Assembly (NCBI GenBank): GCA_964486145.1 | Contig: CAZAMT010000037.1 | Location: 1-21,327 of the forward strand | DNA: 21,327 nucleotides | Origin: CAZAMT01 sp964486145 | Lineage (GTDB): Bacteria; Bacteroidota; Bacteroidia; Bacteroidales; JAAAOM01 | Direction: 5' to 3' | Shown: piece by piece, positions 8,403 to 16,125 of the stretch | How the letters are laid out: every line of letters starts with the position of its first letter | Numbering within the stretch: the first letter of the stretch is position 1 | The notes under the pieces: generated by a model | Seen by the model: the letters and a program-made list of their open reading frames with translations, nothing else | What the model was told of the DNA's origin: nothing | The model's database searches: none | Position numbers and translations under genes: made by a program

Positions 8403-8498
8403 CACTTAGAAATTTAATTAATGAAATGAGCGGTAAAAATAGATAATATTACTGCTCATATTAACGTTGTACAAGAGTAAATATTATAAATAATAGCA
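8403..8498. promoter_or_regulatory. Divergent intergenic region between porU and the porP-type gene
   Basis: This 96-base AT-rich gap must hold the start signals of two divergent T9SS-related genes. On the minus strand TATTTTTA is a one-mismatch fit to TAnnTTTG about 30 bases before the porU ATG. On the plus strand only generic AT-rich stretches are seen, such as TATTATAAATAATA. No clear operator-like palindrome is visible. Confidence 0.35.
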
Positions 8499-9494
8499 TT
8501 GGTTAATGTTAATTCTACGTTAAAATTGAAATTCATCACGAAAATACATTTCCGATATATCACGTTCCTCTTTCTATTTTTAAGGTATGTGCATACTCAT
8601 GCCCAGGATCTTCCTACGTCACAGAATTACTTATCTTTTTTAACACTCAATCCTGCCAATGTTACTTTTTTGAGTCAACCCTCATTAATCTTAAATTATC
8701 GAAACCAGTGGCCCGGGCTTGATGCTCCATATAAAAACTACAGTATTTCATACAATCATTTGCTTCCTTCGCTAAACAGCGGAATTGGCGTGAACATTTC
8801 GAATGATGCACAGGGAAATGGAGTCATCAATGAATTAAATATGGATGTAATTTTTGGGTATCATGTTAAAGTGAGTTCTTATTCATCTTTTAATTTCGGA
8901 TTTGTTACAACATTTTCTCAACGTAATTATCAAACAGGAGGCCTGACATTTGAGGATCCCACGGAATTTGTAAACGGTTTAAATAAAACATACCTGGATT
9001 TTGGTTTAGGTTTTAGGGGAAGATATCGCTATATCGATGCCGGTTTTTCAGCTAAGCATATAACCAATCCAATTTATGTTTCAGGAGCCGGATCCGGATT
9101 TAAGAAAGACATGATTATTAATATCCATACAGGTGGTCATATTCCAATTGGTTATAATACAATATATCAGCCTGATTTATTTATATCCCCTGCATTCAGT
9201 TTCATGCAGCAGGGAATTCATCAGCAACTTCAGTACGGTGCGAATATGATCAAATCACCTTTCCTATTTGGCTTGCATTTTAGGCAAAATCTGGGGTTTA
9301 ATTTTGATTCTTTTTCAATATCCGTTGGATTTTTGCAGTCTTCGTATAACTTTGTTTATAGTTATGACGTATCAGCGCCATGGAGTGGAGTTAAAGTTAA
9401 AAATAGTGGCGCACATGAAGTAACTTTTTTATGGAAGTTCGAGTATAACGAAAAAAGTAAAAAATATCGGGCAATAAAATGTCCGGAAATTTAG
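8499..9494 (+). CDS. PorP/SprF-family type IX secretion outer-membrane protein
   Basis: The 331-residue protein matches the PorP/SprF family: a signal peptide ending at THAQ, then the family's opening block with NPAN, the aromatic segment YRNQWPGLDAPYKNYSISY, GIGVNISNDAQG and many amphipathic barrel strands. PorP works with PorK/N/L/M; SprF-type paralogues help export or anchor particular surface adhesins. This copy stands beside gldJ rather than in a porKLMN cluster or beside a giant adhesin gene. No ATG precedes the signal peptide: the frame begins with TTG at 8499, and a second TTG at 8526 would give a compact 27-residue signal peptide (MKFITK...). The stop is 61 bases before gldJ, so the two probably form an operon. 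Family membership is confident; the exact subtype is not. Confidence 0.87.
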   Translation: MVNVNSTLKLKFITKIHFRYITFLFLFLRYVHTHAQDLPTSQNYLSFLTLNPANVTFLSQPSLILNYRNQWPGLDAPYKNYSISYNHLLPSLNSGIGVNISNDAQGNGVINELNMDVIFGYHVKVSSYSSFNFGFVTTFSQRNYQTGGLTFEDPTEFVNGLNKTYLDFGLGFRGRYRYIDAGFSAKHITNPIYVSGAGSGFKKDMIINIHTGGHIPIGYNTIYQPDLFISPAFSFMQQGIHQQLQYGANMIKSPFLFGLHFRQNLGFNFDSFSISVGFLQSSYNFVYSYDVSAPWSGVKVKNSGAHEVTFLWKFEYNEKSKKYRAIKCPEI

Positions 9495-9555
9495 TTATAA
9501 AATTTGCAGATAGTATAAAAAAAAATTTTAATTTTAATATAAAAACCTTTCAATC

Positions 9556-11037
9556 ATGAAAAATAAATTAAGCGCTTTTTCGGCAATCTTTGTAGCGTTT
9601 ATTGTACTGGCCGCTTGCGGTGGTGGAGGAAAAGACCTCAAGGAATCGCAAACTACTGGCTGGTCATATAATGATCCAGATCTTGGCGGATTTGAAGTTA
9701 AAACGGGTTATGAACAGGAAGCCGGACCGGGTCTTGTTTTCGTGGAAGGTGGTTCTTTCACCATGGGCCGTGTTGAGCAGGATGTAATGTACGACTGGAA
9801 CAATGTGCCCCGACGTGTTACCGTTGCATCTTTCTATATGGATGAATCCGAGGTACGAAATGTTGATTATCGTGAATATCTGTACTGGTTATCTCGTGTA
9901 TTCGTAGACTATCCGGAAGTTCACAGAAAAGCACTTCCTGATACTCTGGTATGGAGAGACCCCATGGCATACAATGAACCCTATGTTGAATATTATTTTC
10001 GACATCCGGCATACAATACATACCCACTGGTTGGTGTAAACTGGTTACAGGCCAATGATTATTGTTCATGGAGAACTGACAGGGTCAATGAAATGATCCT
10101 TATCGAAGAAGGAATTCTTGAAATGGATCCAAACCAGATAGGTGAAGAAAACTTTAATACAGAAGCATATCTTGCAGGACAATACGAAGGTCTTGTTCGT
10201 CAAAACCTTGAATCATTGGATCCAAACAAAGAAACCAGGAAAGTGATGCTTGAAGATGGTCTGTTACTTCCAAGATATCGACTCCCTACCGAAGCTGAAT
10301 GGGAATATGCTGCACTGGGTCTCGTTGGAAATTCATTTGATGAACGAATTTATGAACGAAGAATATATCCTTGGGATGGACATCATTTAAGAAATGACGA
10401 TAAGAAATATCGTGGCCAGATGATGGCTAACTACATAAGAGGTAGAGGCGATATGATGGGTGTTGCCGGAGCCCTCAATGATGCCGGAGCTATCACCGTA
10501 CCTGTAAAATCGTACTGGCCAAATGACTACGGCCTGTATTGTATGGCTGGAAACGTAAATGAATGGGTTCTGGATGTATACCGCCCACTTTCACTTGAAG
10601 ATTTTAACGAATTCAGACCTTTCCGTGGTAATGTATTTAAAACGCTTGTTCGTGATGAAGAAGGTAATGTTGCTGAAAAAGATAGCCTGGGAAGATTAAG
10701 ATATCGTGAAATAACTGAAGAGGAAGCTATGAACAGAGATAACTATAATCGTTCAGACTATAGAAATTATAAGGATGGTGACTACGAATCAAGCATTGAT
10801 TATACCAGCGAAGATGCTGATAAAGGACCAGGGTCGGACAGAATGTACCTGAGAGAGTCAGATAAACCATCATCGTTGGTTAATGATGAAACCAGGGTTT
10901 ACAAAGGAGGTTCATGGAAAGACAGAGCTTACTGGTTAAGCCCGGGCACCCGCCGGTTTATGGATCAAGAAAAATCCTCAGACGACTTGGGTTTCCGTTG
11001 TGCAATGACAAGAGTAGGAAGCCCTTCCGCATATTAA
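9556..11037 (+). CDS. gldJ: Gliding motility / T9SS lipoprotein GldJ
   Basis: GldJ is an outer-membrane lipoprotein needed for gliding and T9SS function; in Flavobacterium it forms helical tracks and stabilises GldK. This 493-residue protein has a lipobox VLAAC (lipidated C21). It then has the GldJ-type TTGWSYNDPDLGGFEVKTG and an FGE-sulfatase fold from about 58 (GLVFVEGGSFTMG) to the end. Fold hallmarks are LPTEAEWEYA (about 245-254), MAGNVNEW (about 330-337), GGSWKD (about 451-456) and DLGFRCAM near the end. The cysteines that formylglycine-generating enzyme uses after GGS are absent (GGSWKDRAYW), so a structural rather than catalytic role is expected. A charged Asp/Arg/Tyr-rich insertion of roughly 100 residues lies between MAGNVNEW and GGSW. 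The early TTGWSYND block argues for GldJ over GldK. A strong terminator follows. Confidence 0.93.
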   Translation: MKNKLSAFSAIFVAFIVLAACGGGGKDLKESQTTGWSYNDPDLGGFEVKTGYEQEAGPGLVFVEGGSFTMGRVEQDVMYDWNNVPRRVTVASFYMDESEVRNVDYREYLYWLSRVFVDYPEVHRKALPDTLVWRDPMAYNEPYVEYYFRHPAYNTYPLVGVNWLQANDYCSWRTDRVNEMILIEEGILEMDPNQIGEENFNTEAYLAGQYEGLVRQNLESLDPNKETRKVMLEDGLLLPRYRLPTEAEWEYAALGLVGNSFDERIYERRIYPWDGHHLRNDDKKYRGQMMANYIRGRGDMMGVAGALNDAGAITVPVKSYWPNDYGLYCMAGNVNEWVLDVYRPLSLEDFNEFRPFRGNVFKTLVRDEEGNVAEKDSLGRLRYREITEEEAMNRDNYNRSDYRNYKDGDYESSIDYTSEDADKGPGSDRMYLRESDKPSSLVNDETRVYKGGSWKDRAYWLSPGTRRFMDQEKSSDDLGFRCAMTRVGSPSAY

Positions 11038-11055
11038 AAAAATGTTATAATTTTT

Positions 11056-11091
11056 AAAAAGCCTCATTATCTTTGGATAATGGGGCTTTTT
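11056..11091 (+). terminator. Strong intrinsic terminator after gldJ
   Basis: A 16-base stem (11056-11071 with 11076-11091) closes a four-base loop TTTG. The arms are complementary except for one T-G wobble. The left arm begins AAAAAGCC and the right ends GGCTTTTT, followed by more T-rich sequence (TATTTTAT), giving the classical hairpin plus U-tract for the porP-gldJ transcript. The A-rich left arm means it is also a potential terminator on the other strand. It lies entirely before the murF ATG at 11106, so murF needs its own promoter or read-through. Confidence 0.85.
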
Positions 11092-11105
11092 ATTTTATAC
11101 AAGTT

Positions 11106-12407
11106 ATGAATATTAGCAAACTATACAACATTTTTAAAGAAAGTACCGGTATAACAACCGATTCAAGAACTATTGAAAAGGATTCCATTTTCTTTTCAAT
11201 TAAAGGCGAACATTTTGATGGAAATAAATATGCCGGAGAAGCACTGGACAAAGGTGCAAAATATGCGGTAATTGATAATCAGGAGTACTGCAAAAATGTC
11301 CGGTGCCTTCTGGTTGATAACGCTTTAAAAACATTGCACCTTCTCGCTTCTTATCATATCCAACAGTTGAAACCTCAAATCAAAGTACTGGGGCTTACAG
11401 GATCCAATGGAAAAACAACAACAAAAGAATTGCTGTCAGCAGTTCTTTGCAAAAAATTCAAGGTTGGCTTTACAAAAGGAAACCTAAATAATCATCTTGG
11501 AGTGCCTTTAACCATATTATCATTGAACGATAAACATGAAATGGCTATTGTTGAAATGGGAGCAAACCATGTTGGAGAAATTCATACGCTTGCTGAAATT
11601 GCGAGGCCTGATTATGGCTTAATAACAAACATCGGAAAAGCACATCTGGAAGGATTTGGATCAGTTGAAAACATTATCAAAGGTAAAACGGAACTTTTCC
11701 GATACCTTTATAAGAAAAATGGAACATGCTTTATAAATATGGATAATTCCCACTTGCGAACATATTCCGATTCGCTTAAATGTGCAAAAATTTATTATGG
11801 CAATACGGAAAACAGCTATGCCAGAGGGTTTATAAAAAGCAATCATTCCCCGTTTCTAATTACAGAATATTCTTATGGCGATGAGAAACATGAAATTAAT
11901 ACCAGACTGATTGGGGATTATAACCTGGATAATGTCAATGCTGCAGTTGCAGTGGGAACATATTTCGGTATTGGTTTTCCTCAAATTAAGGAATCAATTG
12001 AAGCATATATACCATCAAATAACCGTTCTCAATTCATTGATACCGGGAGCAACCATATTGTGCTGGATGCATATAATGCAAATCCATCAAGCATGGAAGC
12101 ATCCATACGCAATTTTATGAGCAGAAGTGGCAAAAATAAAACTGTTATTCTTGGAGAGATGAATGAACTGGGTGATTATTCTTATGAAGCACATAAAAGA
12201 ATCGTTGAAATTGCGCGTTCAGATAACCTGAAAATCATTCTTATTGGTGAAGGATTTGAACCTTTTCATCAAATTTCAGGAATATTTTATTTTAAGAATA
12301 CGCAAAAGTTAATTGAGTGGATTAAATTTAACAGATTTTTAGATGCTGAAATCTTAATTAAAGGTTCAAGGACAAATCAACTTGAAAAAATTGTTGAATA
12401 TTTATAA
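11106..12407 (+). CDS. murF: UDP-N-acetylmuramoyl-tripeptide--D-alanyl-D-alanine ligase
   Basis: MurF adds D-Ala-D-Ala to UDP-MurNAc-tripeptide, the last cytoplasmic step of peptidoglycan precursor synthesis. The 433-residue product shows an N-terminal substrate domain with TTDSRTIEKDSIFFSIKG. The ATP-binding loop GSNGKTTTK follows at 99-107 (K103), then GNLNNHLGVPLTIL and EMGANHVGEI, typical of MurF. The central domain includes TNIGKAHLEGFGS, and the C-terminal ligase domain carries DAYNANPSSM and LGEMNELGDYS. I start it at the ATG at 11106 because MNISKLYNIF matches the family's beginning; an in-frame ATG at 11073 would lie inside the terminator hairpin. The ppa gene starts 10 bases after its stop. 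Length is slightly below the E. coli enzyme (about 450) but complete. Confidence 0.96.
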   Translation: MNISKLYNIFKESTGITTDSRTIEKDSIFFSIKGEHFDGNKYAGEALDKGAKYAVIDNQEYCKNVRCLLVDNALKTLHLLASYHIQQLKPQIKVLGLTGSNGKTTTKELLSAVLCKKFKVGFTKGNLNNHLGVPLTILSLNDKHEMAIVEMGANHVGEIHTLAEIARPDYGLITNIGKAHLEGFGSVENIIKGKTELFRYLYKKNGTCFINMDNSHLRTYSDSLKCAKIYYGNTENSYARGFIKSNHSPFLITEYSYGDEKHEINTRLIGDYNLDNVNAAVAVGTYFGIGFPQIKESIEAYIPSNNRSQFIDTGSNHIVLDAYNANPSSMEASIRNFMSRSGKNKTVILGEMNELGDYSYEAHKRIVEIARSDNLKIILIGEGFEPFHQISGIFYFKNTQKLIEWIKFNRFLDAEILIKGSRTNQLEKIVEYL

Positions 12408-12417
12408 ATAGAAAATA

Positions 12418-13095
12418 ATGGGAATGGAAAACAAACTGATGAATCCCATCGGTCGATTGATGGGATTACGATATAAATCACATCCCTGGCATGGAGTTGA
12501 TATTGGAGACAAAACCCCTGAGGTAATCACATGTTTCATAGAGATGGTGCCCTCGGATACAGTAAAGTACGAAGTAGACAAAGTAAGTGGATACCTGAAA
12601 ATTGACAGACCTCAGAAATATTCGAACATTGTACCGGCTTTGTACGGATTTATTCCTCAAACATTCAGCGGAAAAAGTGTTGCCGAGTTTGCCATTGAAA
12701 AAACAAACAATCCGGAAATCACCGGCGACAGCGATCCTGTGGATATTTGCATACTCACCGAAAAAGAAATCATGCACGGAGATATCCTGGTAGATGCCCG
12801 TCCGATTGGTGGTTTCAGGATGATTGACGGAAAAGAAGCAGATGATAAAATCATCGCTGTTCTGAACAACGATGCAGTATACGGTGATTACAAAGACATA
12901 GAAGACGTTCCTGAACTTGTTATTGACCGATTAAAACACTATTTTTTAACATACAAGGATTTACCTGGTAATAAAGCAAATACCAATATTACACATACAT
13001 ACGGCATTTCGGAAGCCCATGAAATAATTCAACGTTCAATGAACGACTACAATCAAAAATTTGCAAACCTTGAATTGTTGCTTTCTGAAGTTTAA
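12418..13095 (+). CDS. ppa: Inorganic pyrophosphatase, family I
   Basis: This soluble enzyme hydrolyses pyrophosphate to two phosphates with magnesium, pulling biosynthetic reactions forward. The 225-residue protein carries the family I signature GDSDPVDICIL with metal-binding D104, D106 and D109. It also has KIDRPQKYSNIVPALYGFIPQT around 60-81, with the conserved substrate-contact region, and NDAVYGDYKDIEDVP later on. It is longer than the E. coli enzyme (about 175), matching the longer Bacteroidetes/eukaryote-like form. Two ATGs two codons apart (12418 and 12424) are both possible starts. It follows murF by 10 bases, so the two are likely cotranscribed. Note ppk1 and a SixA-like phosphatase about 6 kb away, on the other strand. 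Confidence 0.95.
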   Translation: MGMENKLMNPIGRLMGLRYKSHPWHGVDIGDKTPEVITCFIEMVPSDTVKYEVDKVSGYLKIDRPQKYSNIVPALYGFIPQTFSGKSVAEFAIEKTNNPEITGDSDPVDICILTEKEIMHGDILVDARPIGGFRMIDGKEADDKIIAVLNNDAVYGDYKDIEDVPELVIDRLKHYFLTYKDLPGNKANTNITHTYGISEAHEIIQRSMNDYNQKFANLELLLSEV

Positions 13096-13112
13096 TAATG
13101 CTTTTAATATTT

Positions 13113-13120
13113 TAATTTTG
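13113..13120 (+). promoter_or_regulatory. Candidate -7 element before the beta-barrel protein gene
   Basis: TAATTTTG fits the TAnnTTTG consensus, 18 bases after the ppa stop and 34 bases before the TTG start at 13155. No TTG is found at the right -33 spacing. Short ATG frames just downstream (13125 and 13129) stop within a few codons. Confidence 0.35.
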
Positions 13121-13154
13121 TGTATGTATGCCTCCAATTAAATAAAAAGCACCA

Positions 13155-14219
13155 TTGTTGAAAATTTTAGAAATAAGCAATAATAAAACCGACCATAAAA
13201 AACAAAACCCTCTGTTTTTGGCTCTCATTTCCCTGTCATTATGCATGTTAATGGTTTCTGATGACATTTACTGTCAACAATTAAAACTGGAAATGACCTA
13301 CGATGGTTTTTTTGATAACAGGGAGTATTTTCATGAGTTATCTCCCCATTATTCGTTGTTTGGAAACCGGCTAAGCGGTGGTCTGAACGTATCACTAAAT
13401 GACAGCGACCGTATCCATACCGGGCTGAGTTATCTGAGGGAATTTGGAGATCTGGTAAATGACGATGCCCCAAAATATTATGCCTATTATTCAAAGCAAG
13501 GAAAAGTACTACGCTTTTTTATCGGTGTATTTCCCAGGTCAAATTTCGAATCAATGAACAGGGTACTCTTAAATGATACGATTCGCTATTACAGACCGTT
13601 TATGGAGGGCATGGGTTTGCAAATAAAAACAAACGCGGGCAGACTGGAAGGTTGGTTGGATTGGACAAGCCGACAAACTGACACGATTAGGGAATCATTT
13701 CTGATTGGAATTAATGGTAACTGGGAAATGAACAGTTTCTTTTTCAGGCATCAGCTTCTTGCACTGCATTATGCAAATCCGCGAATTTCTTCAACCGAAG
13801 ATCATATTCAGGACAACATTGGAATTGTGCTGACAGCAGGAATTCACCAAAAAAAATTACTTCTTTTTGACGCGTTTTCAATAGAGGCTGGTACTATCCT
13901 CTCATTGGACAGACTGCGAGGAGTTTATGACTGGCAAACACCTGCTGGATTATTTGCTCAGAGCCACCTGAACTACAAACTGTTTTCGCTTGATGCAAGT
14001 TATTACGCCGGAGATGCGCATAATCTGAAGTATGGAGATAATTTCTACAGAGCCTCAAACTACACAAGACTTGACGGAAATCTTCATCTTTTTACCAGCA
14101 AAAAAGTAGAGGGTCTTGTGCAATTTAGTGTTCATTCCATTGAAGGAGAGATAAACTATTCCCAATTATTCAGATTATTGGTAAAGTTAGAACCTTTTCT
14201 GTATAGTTTTTCTGAATAA
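13155..14219 (+). CDS. Predicted outer-membrane beta-barrel protein, unknown function
   Basis: I do not recognise this 354-residue protein. It has a basic N-terminus, a hydrophobic core (PLFLALISLSLCMLMV) and a likely signal peptidase site near DIYCQQ, so it is exported. The mature part is made of alternating aromatic and polar stretches typical of outer-membrane strands, for example SGGLNVSL, RFFIGVFPR, RLEGWLDWTSR and FSLDASYYAGDAHNLKYG. It has few cysteines and no enzyme motif. Porin-like features (GVFPRSNF, YYRPFMEGMGLQ) make a small-molecule porin possible. No ATG precedes the signal sequence; TTG at 13155 or 13158 is the best start, since starting at the in-frame ATGs near residue 31 would destroy the signal peptide. 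Its stop abuts the stop of the convergent glycosyltransferase gene with no gap. Confidence 0.7.
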   Translation: MLKILEISNNKTDHKKQNPLFLALISLSLCMLMVSDDIYCQQLKLEMTYDGFFDNREYFHELSPHYSLFGNRLSGGLNVSLNDSDRIHTGLSYLREFGDLVNDDAPKYYAYYSKQGKVLRFFIGVFPRSNFESMNRVLLNDTIRYYRPFMEGMGLQIKTNAGRLEGWLDWTSRQTDTIRESFLIGINGNWEMNSFFFRHQLLALHYANPRISSTEDHIQDNIGIVLTAGIHQKKLLLFDAFSIEAGTILSLDRLRGVYDWQTPAGLFAQSHLNYKLFSLDASYYAGDAHNLKYGDNFYRASNYTRLDGNLHLFTSKKVEGLVQFSVHSIEGEINYSQLFRLLVKLEPFLYSFSE

Positions 14220-15245
14220 TCACATATCAACCTGCGAGAAAGCCTTTTTCTTCCTGAAAAAATAATCAAAAACGATACTCCGAAAATAGATGATGTTTTG
14301 AAAGGAATAAATGTCATATTTGATCGTGCCTCTTTCCCGTTTGAGTTCAGGAAATAACCCGTAGAATTTCCAATGGGCTTTGAAAACTGCCAAAAAACCA
14401 CGTATATTACCCTTTAATAAAAGATTGACAGCAGCAATAAAATCCAATAACAATCGCTGAAACAATCTACGGTAAAGCGCTTTGGACGGCAGGTTCTTCA
14501 TTAATAAAATGAGATTATTCCGAAAATTCAGATAGGTTTTGAATGGATTTGTGCTTGGTAAAGTTCCTCCTCCAACATGGTAAACCTCTGAATCCGGCAG
14601 ATAAACAACTTTATGCCCCATCCGGTGAATGCGCCAGCAAAGATCTATTTCTTCCATATGTGCAAAAAAACGATGATCCAAACCACCGGAGTCAAAATAA
14701 ACATCCGATCGAATGACAAAGCAGGCGCCAGTTGCCCAAAATATTTCTTTTATCTGATCGTATTGTCCTTCATCCTTTTCAAGGGTATCAAAAATTCGTC
14801 CCTGACAAAAAGTATAACCATAAACATCGATAAAACCGCCAGCCGCTCCTGCATACTCAAAATATTGCCTGTTTTGTTCCCAAATCAGTTTTGGCATGGA
14901 TACAGCAACATCCTGATGCCTTTCCATGTATTCAATCAATGGTATTAGCCAACCAGCCGGAGTTTCAACATCGGAATTCAAAAGCACAAAATACCTTGCC
15001 CGGATTTGTCTTAACGCCAGATCATAGCCTTTAGCAAAACCAAAATTCTCTTCCATTTGAATCAACCTGATATTCTGAAATTTATTTTTCAAGTATTCTA
15101 CAGAATCATCAGTGGATGCATTATCAGCAACAACAATCTCAACTTTCATACCCGTAACCGATGTGTTTTGCACAACTCCGGGAAGAAACCTTTTTAGGAA
15201 ATCAACTCCGTTCCAGTTGAGTATGACTACGGCGATATCAATCAT
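14220..15245 (-). CDS. Family 2 glycosyltransferase (rhamnosyltransferase-like)
   Basis: The protein transfers a sugar from a nucleotide-sugar donor; the acceptor is unknown but probably an envelope polysaccharide or glycolipid. From the ATG at 15245 it has 341 residues. GT-A motifs in order are VVILNWNG (6-13), VVADNASTDDS (38-48), the metal-binding NSDVE (90-94), WATGACFVIRS (170-180) and HMEEIDLCWR (196-205, catalytic acidic residues), as in bacterial rhamnosyltransferase-like GT2 enzymes. A basic C-terminal part with hydrophobic stretches (LLLDFIAAVNLLL) may associate with the inner membrane. The start overlaps the acyltransferase gene by 8 bases; the ATG at 15254 is an alternative, and the longer open frame upstream lies within that gene. 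It is the last gene of the suhB-like/acyltransferase/GT2 operon. Confidence 0.9.
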   Translation of the reverse strand: MIDIAVVILNWNGVDFLKRFLPGVVQNTSVTGMKVEIVVADNASTDDSVEYLKNKFQNIRLIQMEENFGFAKGYDLALRQIRARYFVLLNSDVETPAGWLIPLIEYMERHQDVAVSMPKLIWEQNRQYFEYAGAAGGFIDVYGYTFCQGRIFDTLEKDEGQYDQIKEIFWATGACFVIRSDVYFDSGGLDHRFFAHMEEIDLCWRIHRMGHKVVYLPDSEVYHVGGGTLPSTNPFKTYLNFRNNLILLMKNLPSKALYRRLFQRLLLDFIAAVNLLLKGNIRGFLAVFKAHWKFYGLFPELKRERGTIKYDIYSFQNIIYFRSIVFDYFFRKKKAFSQVDM

Positions 15246-16125
15246 TTTCGACATTTTCAGGAGGTTTATGTTTCCACCGTCTGTGTGACCATAGCCAGTA
15301 ATCCGGTTTTTCCCGGATGATATTCTCAAGCAGGTTTGCCTGTGTTAGGGTTATTTCATGTTCAGATGTTTCTTTTCCATCGCGAAACAACAATTTAAAT
15401 TCCGCTTCATAATATCCCCTTTTCACTTTTTGGATATCCATAAAAACCACCGCCTGATTAAATTTCACAGCCATTTTTTCGGCACCGAGATAAAAAGCAG
15501 TATCCTGATTTAAAAATTTTATCCAAAATTTACTGTTTCTTGGCGGCCGTTGATCACCCAGGTACCAAATCATGATGCGTTTATCCATTTTCATGTTTGC
15601 AATGGCTTCCCTTAGAATCTGATTCATTGGAACCATATGCATACCGAATTTGCTACGTAGGCCATTGATGAGTTCATCAGAAAATGCATTTTTCAAGGGA
15701 TGATAAATGATCAGAGGGATGTGTTTTATTTTTTCCGGCAGGTTAATCGACCATTCCCAGTTTCCATAGTGCCCTGAAATTAGCGCAATATCTTTGTTTT
15801 GTTTATACAATTCTTCAAATAACCCGAGGTTCTTAAATTTCATTCGTTTATCCACTTGTTTTCTGCTTAGGTGGATGGATTTCACTGATTCAATCAGAAA
15901 ATCACTCAAATGAAGGTAAAAGGATTTTGCAATGTTTGAAATTTCTTTGTCTGATTTCTCCGGAAACGCATTTTTTAAATTTTGAAATACAACGTTTTTA
16001 CGGTATTTTATGATATAATAGTTGATGAAGAATAAAACATCCGAAATCAAATACAAAAATCGTAAAGGAGGAAGCGTCAATAACCAAAGAAAGGCATAGA
16101 CTAGTCTATAACCTAAATTTTTCAT
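15238..16125 (-). CDS. LpxL/HtrB-type lysophospholipid (lipid A) acyltransferase
   Basis: Members of this family add a secondary acyl chain to lipid A or related lipids on the inner face of the inner membrane. The 295-residue protein has an N-terminal membrane anchor (about 8-40, LVYAFLWLLTLPPLRFLYLI). The HX4E catalytic motif is H119-YGNW-E124 within ISGHYGNWEW. LGDQRPPRNSKFW then resembles the family's DQ(R/D) block, and it ends with the typical WLWSHRRWKH. Its ATG overlaps the stop of the IMPase-family gene by four bases (ATGA), and its stop overlaps the glycosyltransferase start, so all three are translationally coupled. Ornithine- or amino-lipid acyltransferases share this fold, so the acceptor is inferred, not shown. 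Confidence 0.9.
   Translation of the reverse strand: MKNLGYRLVYAFLWLLTLPPLRFLYLISDVLFFINYYIIKYRKNVVFQNLKNAFPEKSDKEISNIAKSFYLHLSDFLIESVKSIHLSRKQVDKRMKFKNLGLFEELYKQNKDIALISGHYGNWEWSINLPEKIKHIPLIIYHPLKNAFSDELINGLRSKFGMHMVPMNQILREAIANMKMDKRIMIWYLGDQRPPRNSKFWIKFLNQDTAFYLGAEKMAVKFNQAVVFMDIQKVKRGYYEAEFKLLFRDGKETSEHEITLTQANLLENIIREKPDYWLWSHRRWKHKPPENVEND

Noticed and set aside
9556..11037. Sulfatase-maturing (formylglycine-generating) enzyme instead of GldJ
   Set aside because: The catalytic cysteines are missing, the protein is a lipoprotein, and its N-terminal TTGWSYND block and T9SS neighbourhood indicate GldJ.
11073..11105. Earlier in-frame ATG for murF
   Set aside because: It begins in the loop of the gldJ terminator hairpin, and its 11 extra residues do not fit MurF proteins; ATG at 11106 is preferred.
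15246..15329. Longer N-terminus for the glycosyltransferase
   Set aside because: It would lie inside the acyltransferase gene and precede the strand that normally opens GT2 proteins; the ATG at 15245 or 15254 is more plausible.
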